A program made the translations under genes and the position numbers. This document shows, in pieces, positions 7,335-15,662 of a stretch of DNA of 61,020 bases. The notes beneath the pieces were generated by a model that had not been told where the DNA came from, did not search any database, and worked only from the letters and a program-made list of their open reading frames with translations. Source of the DNA: an uncultured Saprospiraceae bacterium (GTDB lineage: Bacteria > Bacteroidota > Bacteroidia > Chitinophagales > Saprospiraceae); NCBI GenBank assembly GCA_937997635.1, contig CALLFA010000017.1:1-61020 (forward strand), given 5' to 3'. The number at the start of each line of letters is the position of its first letter. The first letter of the stretch is position 1.

Positions 7335-9566
7335 CTACTCATTCCCTATCACATGACTAACAACCGTCACAGGATCATGCCATGCCATGCCATGAGGCAC
7401 TGCTTTCTCTTCTGGCAATTCTGAATATTCCATATTGATGTAAGCCTTAATCGGTTTAGATTGATCAAGCATTGTCATCTTTACTTGCAAGCTGTCAAGT
7501 CCAAATCCGTAAACAGTGGTGTAGTAATTTTTCTGCTTTTCATGGTCCACTTTTATTTGAAATTTACCATTAAAAAAAAGGCTATCGACATTAGACACAT
7601 CAGGGATACTGACATATGCGATGTTGGCGCGTTTCGGTTGTTGAATGGTGTATTGTTGGACATTCTGTAATTCCACACTATCGCGCCTGACTGTGGATTG
7701 GTAACTGCTTAAGTCTATATCAATTTCTTTATAAAAGGCAGAATAGGGAAGAGGTCTAGGAAGGCGTTTTTGTACCGCATCGTCCAAAAGGCCCAGATGT
7801 CCTTCGTGGATATGATCGTCAAAGGTGGCGACATAATTTTTTTGATTTTCCGTATCGTAGACATATTTCAGATTTGTCAGTAAAGGTTCTCGTTCGCTTG
7901 GTGTGGTCTTTATATGAGCAATCACCAGGCTGCCAAAGATTAATAAAAGTCCAGTACCGAGTATGATGTTGCGTCCATCGCTGTTCCAGATTGAAGGAAT
8001 AAGATACATCGTAGAAATAACTGCAATACTGAAAAATAAGACTGCTCCTGGTAAAATATCTAAGCTGAATGCAAGAAATAAAGAATGAGATAAAAATGTC
8101 CACAACCCAACCAGAAAGAATATATAAATCAGAGGGATAAGCCAGGTTTTCTTATCCTCTTTCCTTGTCGCCGATGTTAACATGATGCTCAAGCCAAAGC
8201 CAAGCGCTGGTAATAGCATCACATATGTACCAGTAGTCATGGTCGCATAAAGAGCAATGGATAGTAGAGCCATTAGTATAAACAGAGCATGGCCATGGGC
8301 CGATCTTCCAACAGAAGGGATGATCCACCGACTCATCATGACTAGGACCGTTAATGAAACTCCAAGGCCAGTAATAAAATACCATTCATGATTGTAATAG
8401 TGATAGCTGTAAAATGTGGCATACTGTGGATAGACAGATTTCAACAAAGTGCTAAGTCCAAAATTTATCGCTCCAATCAAAATAATGGCAAGTATGATTA
8501 AAAGAAGCGCTTTCCCAATGCTTAATACACTAAAGTCTTCTTGTTTGTGTGCAGTGAATGCCATGACAATATAGACTATTCCCAACAACATCATTAAAAA
8601 CAAATCCCAGCTGGAAGGATAATGAATCAACAAACCATAGAAATTGAAAAAACTAGCATTGCCTTTTTCTATTTCGGAAAAATCATAATTCGCAAAGTGC
8701 TTAGTCATCAAATACATATTCTCTCCTGTATGTTGGACACTTTCTAGACTAATATTCTCAATATTGTCGGCTGGATTATGGTAATAAGAAAACCCATCGA
8801 TGAATGCATGATTGATCCCAGGCAACTCATTGTCCTGAAAGGCCGTAAAATCTGAATCATTGGTCATTAGCTTATATACCTCATAGGATAAGGAACTGGC
8901 AATGGGCCTAATGGAAGATTTCTTCATCTCTCTCACCAGCCATGCATTATTATCTGACCACTCGAATGAAATGCATGGTCCTTCATTGCCTCTGGCTTCA
9001 TAATTGAGTAAAATACCAACATTGGCCATGTCGTTCTTCTTCACATGATATCTAGCTCCAAGAAGTCCCATCTCTTCACCATCAGTGATGATGAGCTGAA
9101 TATCATTTTTTCGTGGTTGGTCCTTCAACAACTTAACTGTCTCTATCATGGAGGCGACAGCATAGCCATCATCTGCAGCCCCTGGACCTTCAAAGACACT
9201 ATCGTAGTGGGCAGCAAGTGCGACTACCTTGCCATTTGGATCTGAACCAGGGAGAGTCGCAATCACATTTTCGATGTATGCACTGCGCTTGTAATTTCCT
9301 CCCCAGGAGACCTTGATGTGACCAGATTCTATAAAAGTAGATAATCCCAGAGCCGTCAATTCTTCGACCAGATAGTCCCGTACTTTTTGATTTGCATTAC
9401 TCCCAATAGGGTGAGTTTCTGCTGCAATAACACGCAGATAATCCATCGCATTTTCTGCTGAAAAAGATGTCGTGCTTCGAGGTTTAACTGCTGTAGCAGA
9501 TTCACGATGACGAGAAAAGAGTATGCAAAGGATGGAGAAAATGATAATGAGGAAGCTACGCATCAT
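7335..9566 (-). CDS. M28 family zinc peptidase with C-terminal multi-pass membrane domain
   Basis: This resembles the vacuolar/ER membrane M28 proteases (Pff1/ERMP1 type): an N-terminal transmembrane anchor, an M28 aminopeptidase domain, then about eight or nine membrane helices and a C-terminal beta domain. Zinc-site motifs, numbered on the longer frame from 9611, are AAHYDSV (His135, Asp137), AADDGYAV (Asp147), TDGEEMGLLGA (catalytic Glu near 179), NDSDFTAF and YYHNPADN (last His). The catalytic domain is probably periplasmic. The frame is open to 9611, but ATG 9564-9566 is preferred because a TATCTTTC box sits five bases upstream. It is divergent from the response regulator at 9711. Physiological substrates are unknown. 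Confidence 0.88.
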   Translation of the reverse strand: MMRSFLIIIFSILCILFSRHRESATAVKPRSTTSFSAENAMDYLRVIAAETHPIGSNANQKVRDYLVEELTALGLSTFIESGHIKVSWGGNYKRSAYIENVIATLPGSDPNGKVVALAAHYDSVFEGPGAADDGYAVASMIETVKLLKDQPRKNDIQLIITDGEEMGLLGARYHVKKNDMANVGILLNYEARGNEGPCISFEWSDNNAWLVREMKKSSIRPIASSLSYEVYKLMTNDSDFTAFQDNELPGINHAFIDGFSYYHNPADNIENISLESVQHTGENMYLMTKHFANYDFSEIEKGNASFFNFYGLLIHYPSSWDLFLMMLLGIVYIVMAFTAHKQEDFSVLSIGKALLLIILAIILIGAINFGLSTLLKSVYPQYATFYSYHYYNHEWYFITGLGVSLTVLVMMSRWIIPSVGRSAHGHALFILMALLSIALYATMTTGTYVMLLPALGFGLSIMLTSATRKEDKKTWLIPLIYIFFLVGLWTFLSHSLFLAFSLDILPGAVLFFSIAVISTMYLIPSIWNSDGRNIILGTGLLLIFGSLVIAHIKTTPSEREPLLTNLKYVYDTENQKNYVATFDDHIHEGHLGLLDDAVQKRLPRPLPYSAFYKEIDIDLSSYQSTVRRDSVELQNVQQYTIQQPKRANIAYVSIPDVSNVDSLFFNGKFQIKVDHEKQKNYYTTVYGFGLDSLQVKMTMLDQSKPIKAYINMEYSELPEEKAVPHGMAWHDPVTVVSHVIGNE

Positions 9567-9571
9567 AATTA

Positions 9572-9579
9572 GAAAGATA
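9572..9579 (-). promoter_or_regulatory. -7-like box TATCTTTC before the M28 peptidase
   Basis: On the minus strand TATCTTTC differs by one base from TAnnTTTG and ends five bases before the ATG at 9566. It supports that start over the upstream in-frame ATG at 9611. Confidence 0.35.
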
Positions 9580-9710
9580 ATAAGATTTAGGGTATAGAGG
9601 TGGTGGAACATTAAACATTTATCATTTCAACAAGCTAGCACCTTAATTATCAATACTTTACTTATTACAAAATATTTTAATATATTTGAGATTCAAAATA
9701 AGAAATCACT

Positions 9711-10988
9711 ATGCCTAAAATTCTCATTGTCGATGATGATAAAAGTATCCGAAAAACCCTTCGAGATATACTTGAATTTGAAAAATACGATGTCACAGAA
9801 GCAGCAGACGGACTTGATTGTATTGTTAAAATCAAGCAAAATACCTTTGACGTCATCATTATGGATATCAAAATGCCTAAAATGGATGGCATGGAAGCTA
9901 TTGACAAAATTCAACAAATAGCCGCCCACATTCCTGTAATTATGATTTCTGGACATGGCAATATTGATACTGCTGTAGAAGCCGTAAAGAAAGGTGCTTT
10001 TGATTTTATTCAGAAACCACCAGATTTGAATCGGTTGTTGATTACCATCAGAAATGCAATGGACAAATCTAACCTCATTACTGAGACTAAGGTTCTAAAA
10101 AAGAAAGTGCAGAAATCCAAGGTTCAGGAAATCATTGGCAATTCTGATTCGATATCATTGATTCATGAAACGATTGAGCGCGTTGCACCTACCGAAGCAA
10201 GAGTGTTGATTAATGGCGCTAATGGAACAGGTAAAGAATTGGTCGCAAGGTGGATCCATGAAAAAAGTAACCGTAAAGCTGGACCTATCATAGAAGTCAA
10301 TTGTGCAGCAATACCTTCTGAGTTAATCGAAAGCGAATTGTTTGGTCATGAGAAAGGATCATTTACATCCGCGCACAAACAACGTTTGGGTAAGTTTGAG
10401 TTGGCGAATGAAGGCACATTATTCCTTGATGAGATAGGTGATATGAGCTTATCCGCTCAGGCAAAAGTCCTACGTGCTCTGCAAGAAAATAGAATTACTA
10501 GAGTTGGCGGCGATAAAGAAATTGCTGTGAACGTCCGCATACTCGCTGCCACAAACAAAGATCTGAGACAACTCATCAGGCAAGGTCAATTTAGAGAGGA
10601 TTTATATCACAGGCTTGCGGTGATAATCATCAAAGTACCATCACTAGATGAACGTCTGGAAGATATTCCAGCTTTGGTGGAGCATTTTACTGCAGTGATC
10701 TCTGCCGAGTATGGTGCGTCAACAAAACAATTCGACGCTGGTGCGATTAAGCAATTACAAACTTTAAGTTGGACAGGAAACATTCGTGAATTGCGTAATG
10801 TGGTAGAGCGCTTGATCATCTTGAGTGGCGATACAGTGACCAAGAAAGATGTGATCAAATTCGTGACACCCAATAGTGCAAATCAACGCTTCTCCTTGGA
10901 TGAATTGTTTAATAAATACGATTCCATAAAGGAAGTTCAGACTTACGTCAAAAAGGAATTTGATTCAAGAAAAAGTATAAGTGTTTAA
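9711..10988 (+). CDS. NtrC-type response regulator (receiver + AAA+), truncated before the DNA-binding domain
   Basis: Residues 1-115 form a receiver domain with phospho-acceptor Asp52 ([12 protein letters not shown]) and Lys102. The AAA+ domain begins near 138, with Walker A GANGTGKE (169-176), Walker [11 protein letters not shown] (235-244), and the R-finger region FREDLYHRL. The loop that contacts sigma-54 is GSFTSA (216-221) instead of GAFTGA. Family members normally end in a Fis-type helix-turn-helix, but this protein stops at residue 425 with [11 protein letters not shown] and no such domain follows. The downstream bases contain a terminator, not more coding sequence. It may act from solution or through a partner. 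No histidine kinase gene is adjacent. Confidence 0.9.
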   Translation: MPKILIVDDDKSIRKTLRDILEFEKYDVTEAADGLDCIVKIKQNTFDVIIMDIKMPKMDGMEAIDKIQQIAAHIPVIMISGHGNIDTAVEAVKKGAFDFIQKPPDLNRLLITIRNAMDKSNLITETKVLKKKVQKSKVQEIIGNSDSISLIHETIERVAPTEARVLINGANGTGKELVARWIHEKSNRKAGPIIEVNCAAIPSELIESELFGHEKGSFTSAHKQRLGKFELANEGTLFLDEIGDMSLSAQAKVLRALQENRITRVGGDKEIAVNVRILAATNKDLRQLIRQGQFREDLYHRLAVIIIKVPSLDERLEDIPALVEHFTAVISAEYGASTKQFDAGAIKQLQTLSWTGNIRELRNVVERLIILSGDTVTKKDVIKFVTPNSANQRFSLDELFNKYDSIKEVQTYVKKEFDSRKSISV

Positions 10989-11025
10989 GGTTTTGAATAC
11001 TTAAATACTGATTTAAACGTATAGT

Positions 11026-11057
11026 AAAGGCCTATTTCCTTTTTGGGAATAGGCTTT
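11026..11057. terminator. Hairpin terminator after the NtrC-type gene
   Basis: An AAAGGCCTATTTCC arm pairs with GGGAATAGGCTTT around a loop of T residues. The stem is about 12 base pairs with two G-U pairs. It lies 37 bases after the stop and ends 23 bases before the next ATG. Confidence 0.7.
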
Positions 11058-11080
11058 ATTCATTGACAAAATGACATTTC

Positions 11081-11782
11081 ATGACAGATAATAATAAATT
11101 GAAAAAGTGGACTAAAGAACCTGGATTAAATGCTTGGACTATGTTCAAGGTCTTATCAGAATTTGTACAAGGCTTTGAACGGTTAAATAAAATTGGTCCA
11201 TGTATTTCCATCTTTGGATCAGCACGAACAAAACCAGAACACAAATACTATAAGGAAGCAACTGCTCTTGCAAGTAGGCTTTGTGATGAGGGTTTTGGTG
11301 TAATCACGGGTGGTGGTCCTGGTATCATGGAAGCAGCTAACAAGGGTGCTCATGAAGCAGGCGGAGCGTCAGTGGGGCTCAACATTGAATTGCCATTTGA
11401 GCAAGGTGGTAATAAATATATAGATATTGACAAAAGCCTTGATCACAGTTATTTCTTTATCAGAAAAGTCATGTTTGTAAAGTATGCACAGGCTTTTATC
11501 GCAATGCCTGGTGGGTTTGGTACACTAGACGAATTATTCGAGGTATTGACCTTGATACAAACAAAAAAAATCACACCTGTTCCTGTTATCCTTTTTGGCT
11601 CAGAATTTTGGTCTGGAATGAAAAATTGGATTCAAGAAACGATGCTAGAAAAACACGGCAATGTAAGTGCTGGCGATCTTGATTTGATACCTATGACAGA
11701 CAACCCAGATGAGGTGATGGACATAATCCTAAATTGGTATTCGACAGATCATATGCTTGAGCCAAACTTATCACTAGACTAA
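11081..11782 (+). CDS. LOG family nucleotide-binding protein (TIGR00730 Rossmann fold)
   Basis: This cytoplasmic Rossmann-fold protein carries both LOG signatures: GGGPGIMEAANKGAHEAGG and PGGFGTLDELFEVLT. LOG enzymes cleave nucleoside 5'-monophosphates to free base and ribose 5-phosphate; plant and some bacterial members release cytokinins. The 233-residue length and the N-terminal extension before ISIFGSARTKPE match the longer bacterial type. In a non-plant marine bacterium a purine-salvage or detoxifying role is more likely than hormone synthesis. It is convergent with the R2-like oxidase gene, 19 bases away. Confidence 0.9.
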   Translation: MTDNNKLKKWTKEPGLNAWTMFKVLSEFVQGFERLNKIGPCISIFGSARTKPEHKYYKEATALASRLCDEGFGVITGGGPGIMEAANKGAHEAGGASVGLNIELPFEQGGNKYIDIDKSLDHSYFFIRKVMFVKYAQAFIAMPGGFGTLDELFEVLTLIQTKKITPVPVILFGSEFWSGMKNWIQETMLEKHGNVSAGDLDLIPMTDNPDEVMDIILNWYSTDHMLEPNLSLD

Positions 11783-11801
11783 GGAATCCAACAAATCAAT
11801 T

Positions 11802-12704
11802 TTAGGAAGCTAGTATTTCGGTTGACAGAGAGTCTTGGACAACCTCTGCAATTGATTGGTTTCTGGCTTTTTGGATTCGCGCGAATCGTTTCTGAAACTG
11901 ATCTATCGCGTACTCTTGAAAATGATTGGGATCAAGTCCAAATGGTATCTCATCCCACATGGAGTAACCCTCAACAACCACATTAACCGCAAGTGGAAGG
12001 AGCATATTCATTTGAGATTCGACAGCTTCCCATACTTCGTCTCCATTTTCAGACACCAGTCTGGATATTAAATAAATGCCGTAGGCAACATGGCGCGATT
12101 CGTCTTGCTTAAGTTTAACGGTGAACTCTCGCATACCTGGCATAATGCCGATTTTATCCAGCGTATGATTCAATAGATAATAGCCTGTTTCGGCTAAAAC
12201 TCCCTCTACAATCATGTTATAAGTCACAGAAGCTTTTGCTTGATTCACTGGAGAAGGATCATCTTTCAAGGCACCCATGACTGAAGGAAGAATATCGTAA
12301 AAGATAGTTTTATATGATGGCACAAGAAGATCAGACATATCTGGTAATTTCCCGTCAAGGACAGTCATTAAAAACCGATTGAAGCCGTCAACATGCTTGG
12401 CCTCTTCCCACAAAAAAGACGTCAAAAACAGTTCTTCTTCTAGGCGACCCTCATTGGCAACGACCATGATCAATGGCAATAAATCTAAAGTAACCGCTTC
12501 TTCTCCTGCCTGAAACTGAGCAATCGGTTGAAGGATGAATTGTCGTTCTAGCTCAGTAAGAGCTGCTAGGTCTTTTGCATCTTGTTCAAAATTTAATTGA
12601 GCAGGATTCCATATCCCATATTTTTTAGCTTTTTCCCAAAGTTTCATTGGTACAGAATCTCGATCTAGTCCCTTTCCATTTGTCGTCTGAAAGCTTGTAT
12701 GCAT
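11802..12704 (-). CDS. R2-like ligand-binding oxidase (R2lox), ferritin-like Mn/Fe protein
   Basis: R2lox proteins are ferritin-like relatives of ribonucleotide reductase R2 that assemble a Mn/Fe cofactor and bind a fatty-acid-like ligand; their substrate is not settled. All metal ligands of the mycobacterial prototype occur at the same residue numbers: Glu68, Glu101, His104, Glu167, Glu202 and His205. Val71 and Tyr162, which form the family's ether cross-link, are also in place (FQAGEEAV and TYNMIVEG). The residue pattern separates it from true R2 proteins. No ribonucleotide reductase large subunit is nearby, which supports an independent oxidase role. The 300-residue length is typical. Confidence 0.93.
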   Translation of the reverse strand: MHTSFQTTNGKGLDRDSVPMKLWEKAKKYGIWNPAQLNFEQDAKDLAALTELERQFILQPIAQFQAGEEAVTLDLLPLIMVVANEGRLEEELFLTSFLWEEAKHVDGFNRFLMTVLDGKLPDMSDLLVPSYKTIFYDILPSVMGALKDDPSPVNQAKASVTYNMIVEGVLAETGYYLLNHTLDKIGIMPGMREFTVKLKQDESRHVAYGIYLISRLVSENGDEVWEAVESQMNMLLPLAVNVVVEGYSMWDEIPFGLDPNHFQEYAIDQFQKRFARIQKARNQSIAEVVQDSLSTEILAS

Positions 12705-12845
12705 GCTATAAGTTTAATTCGATTGTAGAATAAGTATTGAGTCTCAAAGGGAATATACGCATTTTTGATCAACGAATAATTTGTGCACGAGCAAGCCTCG
12801 TTCGATCAAAGATTGCACATCCCAAAAAGCAAGCCCACTCTGAAT

Positions 12846-12970
12846 AACTAACCGTCAAAAGCTAACCGCTAACAGCAAAAAAGTAACAGCAGAAAAGCTA
12901 CCAGCCCAAAAGCTAACCACAAACAGCTAAAAGCTAAAAGCTAGCAGCTAAAAGCTAACAGCTAACAGCA
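12846..12970. repeat. Low-complexity array of AGCTAACAGC / AGCTAAAAGC units
   Basis: About 125 bases consist of 8-10 base variants of the words AGCTAA, AACAGC and AAAGC. They start after the R2lox promoter region and end four bases before the stop codon of the lipoprotein gene. Units are imperfect and irregularly phased. Confidence 0.7.
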
Positions 12971-12973
12971 AAT

Positions 12974-13732
12974 TCACAAGCCCCCCAAATAATCATAACT
13001 TTCATCCGCCAAGAACTTTTCATTCAGATAATACCAAAGCATTTTCGTTCTCAATTGCATTCCCTGAATTAATTTGTGTTCTGGATAGTCTAATATTTCA
13101 CCTCCAGTAATTTCATTTTTTTCATTGTACCGTATAAATTTTGAACGAACCAGCTTTCCATTCATCGGGTCTATAAAGAATTCCCAAGTAGGATTTTCAT
13201 TGACAGGTGCATAATTCACTGTGATCTTCTTATAGTTTTTACCATTGATATTTTCTTCTTCTACAATTGGATTTACAATAGCAGAATCATCTTTCAATAC
13301 CATTGGAATTCCAATTAAATAGCGATAGTAATTCCTATAGTTTTTGCCAAACTTACAATCATTGATATATCTGTTATTTTCCTCTTTAGTTATCTCTTTT
13401 TTTTTCCAAACAGTCTGACAATTATCATTGGAAATATCTATACGCAGTGGGAATTCTTGCACATCCATGCTCATTCCAAAATAAGAAGTACTGTTGTCAA
13501 ATGAAAACTGTCTTGTGCTTTCTTCTAATGATTCTCCACCTCGATCTACCTTTGAAAAAGAACTTACTTGAGAACTGAATGTGTCCCAATTGTTTTTCGG
13601 ATCATGATACTTGATGGAGTACTCTATCCATTCAATTGCAGTTGTAGGTGTGACTAGCTTTTTATTCGTTTGAGTAGTCGTGTTGCAAGAGCCAAAAATT
13701 AGCAGTGAAAAGACAATTAGTATATATTTCAT
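12974..13732 (-). CDS. Lipoprotein of unknown function (DUF6503-like)
   Basis: The N-terminus MKYILIVFSLLIFGSC is a lipoprotein signal peptide with a lipobox ending at Cys16 (FGSC). The mature part is about 235 residues, predicted beta-rich, with WIEYSIKYHDPKNNW near its start, a hallmark I associate loosely with DUF6503-type Bacteroidota proteins. I cannot assign a function. An in-frame ATG at 13756 exists, but it lies inside a promoter-like box TACATTTG (13756-13763), so the ATG at 13732, directly before the signal peptide, is chosen. It is divergent from the DUF3604 gene. Confidence 0.75.
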   Translation of the reverse strand: MKYILIVFSLLIFGSCNTTTQTNKKLVTPTTAIEWIEYSIKYHDPKNNWDTFSSQVSSFSKVDRGGESLEESTRQFSFDNSTSYFGMSMDVQEFPLRIDISNDNCQTVWKKKEITKEENNRYINDCKFGKNYRNYYRYLIGIPMVLKDDSAIVNPIVEEENINGKNYKKITVNYAPVNENPTWEFFIDPMNGKLVRSKFIRYNEKNEITGGEILDYPEHKLIQGMQLRTKMLWYYLNEKFLADESYDYLGGL

Positions 13733-13755
13733 ATTAATAAGAATGATGACTCGCA

Positions 13756-13763
13756 CAAATGTA
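13756..13763 (-). promoter_or_regulatory. -7 box TACATTTG before the lipoprotein gene
   Basis: On the minus strand this matches TAnnTTTG exactly and ends 23 bases before the ATG at 13732. Confidence 0.45.
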
Positions 13764-13828
13764 CCAATGTTAAGTAAATCTGATCAGATAAATCTCTTTT
13801 TGGATAGATTGTTTTCTATCTTATCTGG

Positions 13829-15652
13829 ATGAAATTTTTGAGAAGTAAATGGATGCTTTTAGTGCTTATTTTATTCATAATCGCATTTTTTATTTACAGA
13901 CAGTTATTCCCCAGTGGACCTATTACAGATGATGTGCCAAATCCAATTAGAGATAGAGCAACTAAAGATTGGGAGCAGCTAGAAAAACAGGTGCCTAAGA
14001 ATGAATGGAGGGATCTCTACTTTGGAGATATGCACGTACATACAAATTATTCTTTTGATGCCTATATAGGAGGGGTTGTGGCTGACCCAGGATTAGCTTA
14101 TGAATTTGCAAAAGGTAAACCAATCAAAGTCATAGACAAGGATGTCGCCATAGAACGTCCATTAGATTTTGCCGCCATCACTGATCATTCGGAATATTTT
14201 GGAGAATTATATTCCATTAATGTCAAAGGAGCTCCTGCGCACAATGCTGTTATGGCAAGGTATTTTAGGTCATTGGGATTTGATACGCTTAAGCAACGGA
14301 AATTGTTTAATCAAATTCGAAAAAACAATGGTAGTCAAGGCAAACAACATCTCGATTTTTTCAGAGGATATGAAACCACAAAATCCGCTTGGGACATCGA
14401 ATTGGATGCAGCCGAAAGACATTATGATCCAGGTAAATTCACAACTTTTGCTGCATATGAATGGACGTCAGGTAATGGATTCGCCCACAATCACAGGAAT
14501 GTCTTTTTTAAAAATATGAAAGTCCCAGATTATCCAGTAAGTGCCCTAGAAGCTAAAACTGAAATACAGCTATGGACAGCACTTGAAAATTTCAGAAACA
14601 ATGGTGCCACTGTGATGGCAATACCTCACAATAGTAATCTAAGCGAAGGAGTTGCCTTTCCTTTGCAAAAACCAGATGGCAGTCCAATAGATGAAAATTA
14701 CATCATGCAAAGAAGTCGGAATGAACCATTGGTCGAGATCCATCAAGCCAAAGGCAATTCTGAAGTTGCATCCACCTATTGGTCCAATGACGAATTTGCC
14801 AATTTTGAGAACTATGATTCTAAGAAACATGTGGAAAATGATTACGTCAGATGGGCGCTTAAAAAAGGACTAGAGTATCAAGTTGAGTATGGTGTAAACC
14901 CTTACCGTTATGGCTTTATTGCAAGTACGGATACACACAATGGTACGCCAGGAAATACAGAAGAAGATGATGATTATATTGGCAATCATTCTTTTGTTGA
15001 TTTAGATGCTGATGCACGTTTGAAAAGAGACTGGATTTTAGATATCGAGAAGAAAACCTACGAAGCAGTCAATCCTGGTGGATTAATGGCGGTGTGGTCA
15101 AAGGCAAATACGCGCACTGATATTTATGAAGCAATGGAACGTAAGGAGACATACGGCACAAGTGGTGGGCGCATTAAATTACGTGTCTTTGGAGGAAACG
15201 GATTCAACAAAGTGCATGATGATTATGAGGCTTTGATTGCAGATGGTTATGAAAAAGGTAAGCCGATGGGCGCCATTCTAAATGAAAAATTTGATCTGCT
15301 CATTTGGGCAGCAAAAGATCCCGAAGGAGCTAATTTAGAGAAACTGCAAGTCATTAAGGGTTGGTATGATGGCAACGAATTACAAGAGAAAATCTATGAT
15401 GTTACACCTTCAAGTAATGGGGGCGAAAATGGTTCCGAAGAAAAAGGCCAAACTGAAATGTCTGTGCTGTGGTCAGATCCCGATTTCGATAAAGCTCAAT
15501 ATGCATTCTATTACATTCGCGTTTTAGAAACAGAGACACCTCGGTGGTCTCATTGGGATGAAAAAAAATATGGCGTAGAATATCCAGAAGATGTACCGGA
15601 TTTTATCAGAGAACGTGCTTGGTCGTCACCGATTTGGTATGACGTGAATTAA
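13829..15652 (+). CDS. DUF3604 family metallohydrolase-like protein (PHP-type)
   Basis: The 607-residue protein begins with a transmembrane or signal segment (about residues 8-24) and then carries DUF3604 motifs: YFGDMHVHTNYSFDAY, AAITDHSEYFGE and FAAYEWTS, with ASTDTHNGTPG further on. The repeated His and Asp residues resemble the metal centre of PHP-domain phosphoesterases. Members are found across marine bacteria, but their reaction is not established. The protein is probably periplasmic or membrane-anchored. Only ten bases separate it from the GMC oxidoreductase, so the two form an operon and may act on the same compound. Confidence 0.85.
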   Translation: MKFLRSKWMLLVLILFIIAFFIYRQLFPSGPITDDVPNPIRDRATKDWEQLEKQVPKNEWRDLYFGDMHVHTNYSFDAYIGGVVADPGLAYEFAKGKPIKVIDKDVAIERPLDFAAITDHSEYFGELYSINVKGAPAHNAVMARYFRSLGFDTLKQRKLFNQIRKNNGSQGKQHLDFFRGYETTKSAWDIELDAAERHYDPGKFTTFAAYEWTSGNGFAHNHRNVFFKNMKVPDYPVSALEAKTEIQLWTALENFRNNGATVMAIPHNSNLSEGVAFPLQKPDGSPIDENYIMQRSRNEPLVEIHQAKGNSEVASTYWSNDEFANFENYDSKKHVENDYVRWALKKGLEYQVEYGVNPYRYGFIASTDTHNGTPGNTEEDDDYIGNHSFVDLDADARLKRDWILDIEKKTYEAVNPGGLMAVWSKANTRTDIYEAMERKETYGTSGGRIKLRVFGGNGFNKVHDDYEALIADGYEKGKPMGAILNEKFDLLIWAAKDPEGANLEKLQVIKGWYDGNELQEKIYDVTPSSNGGENGSEEKGQTEMSVLWSDPDFDKAQYAFYYIRVLETETPRWSHWDEKKYGVEYPEDVPDFIRERAWSSPIWYDVN

Positions 15653-15662
15653 AATTATTTAA

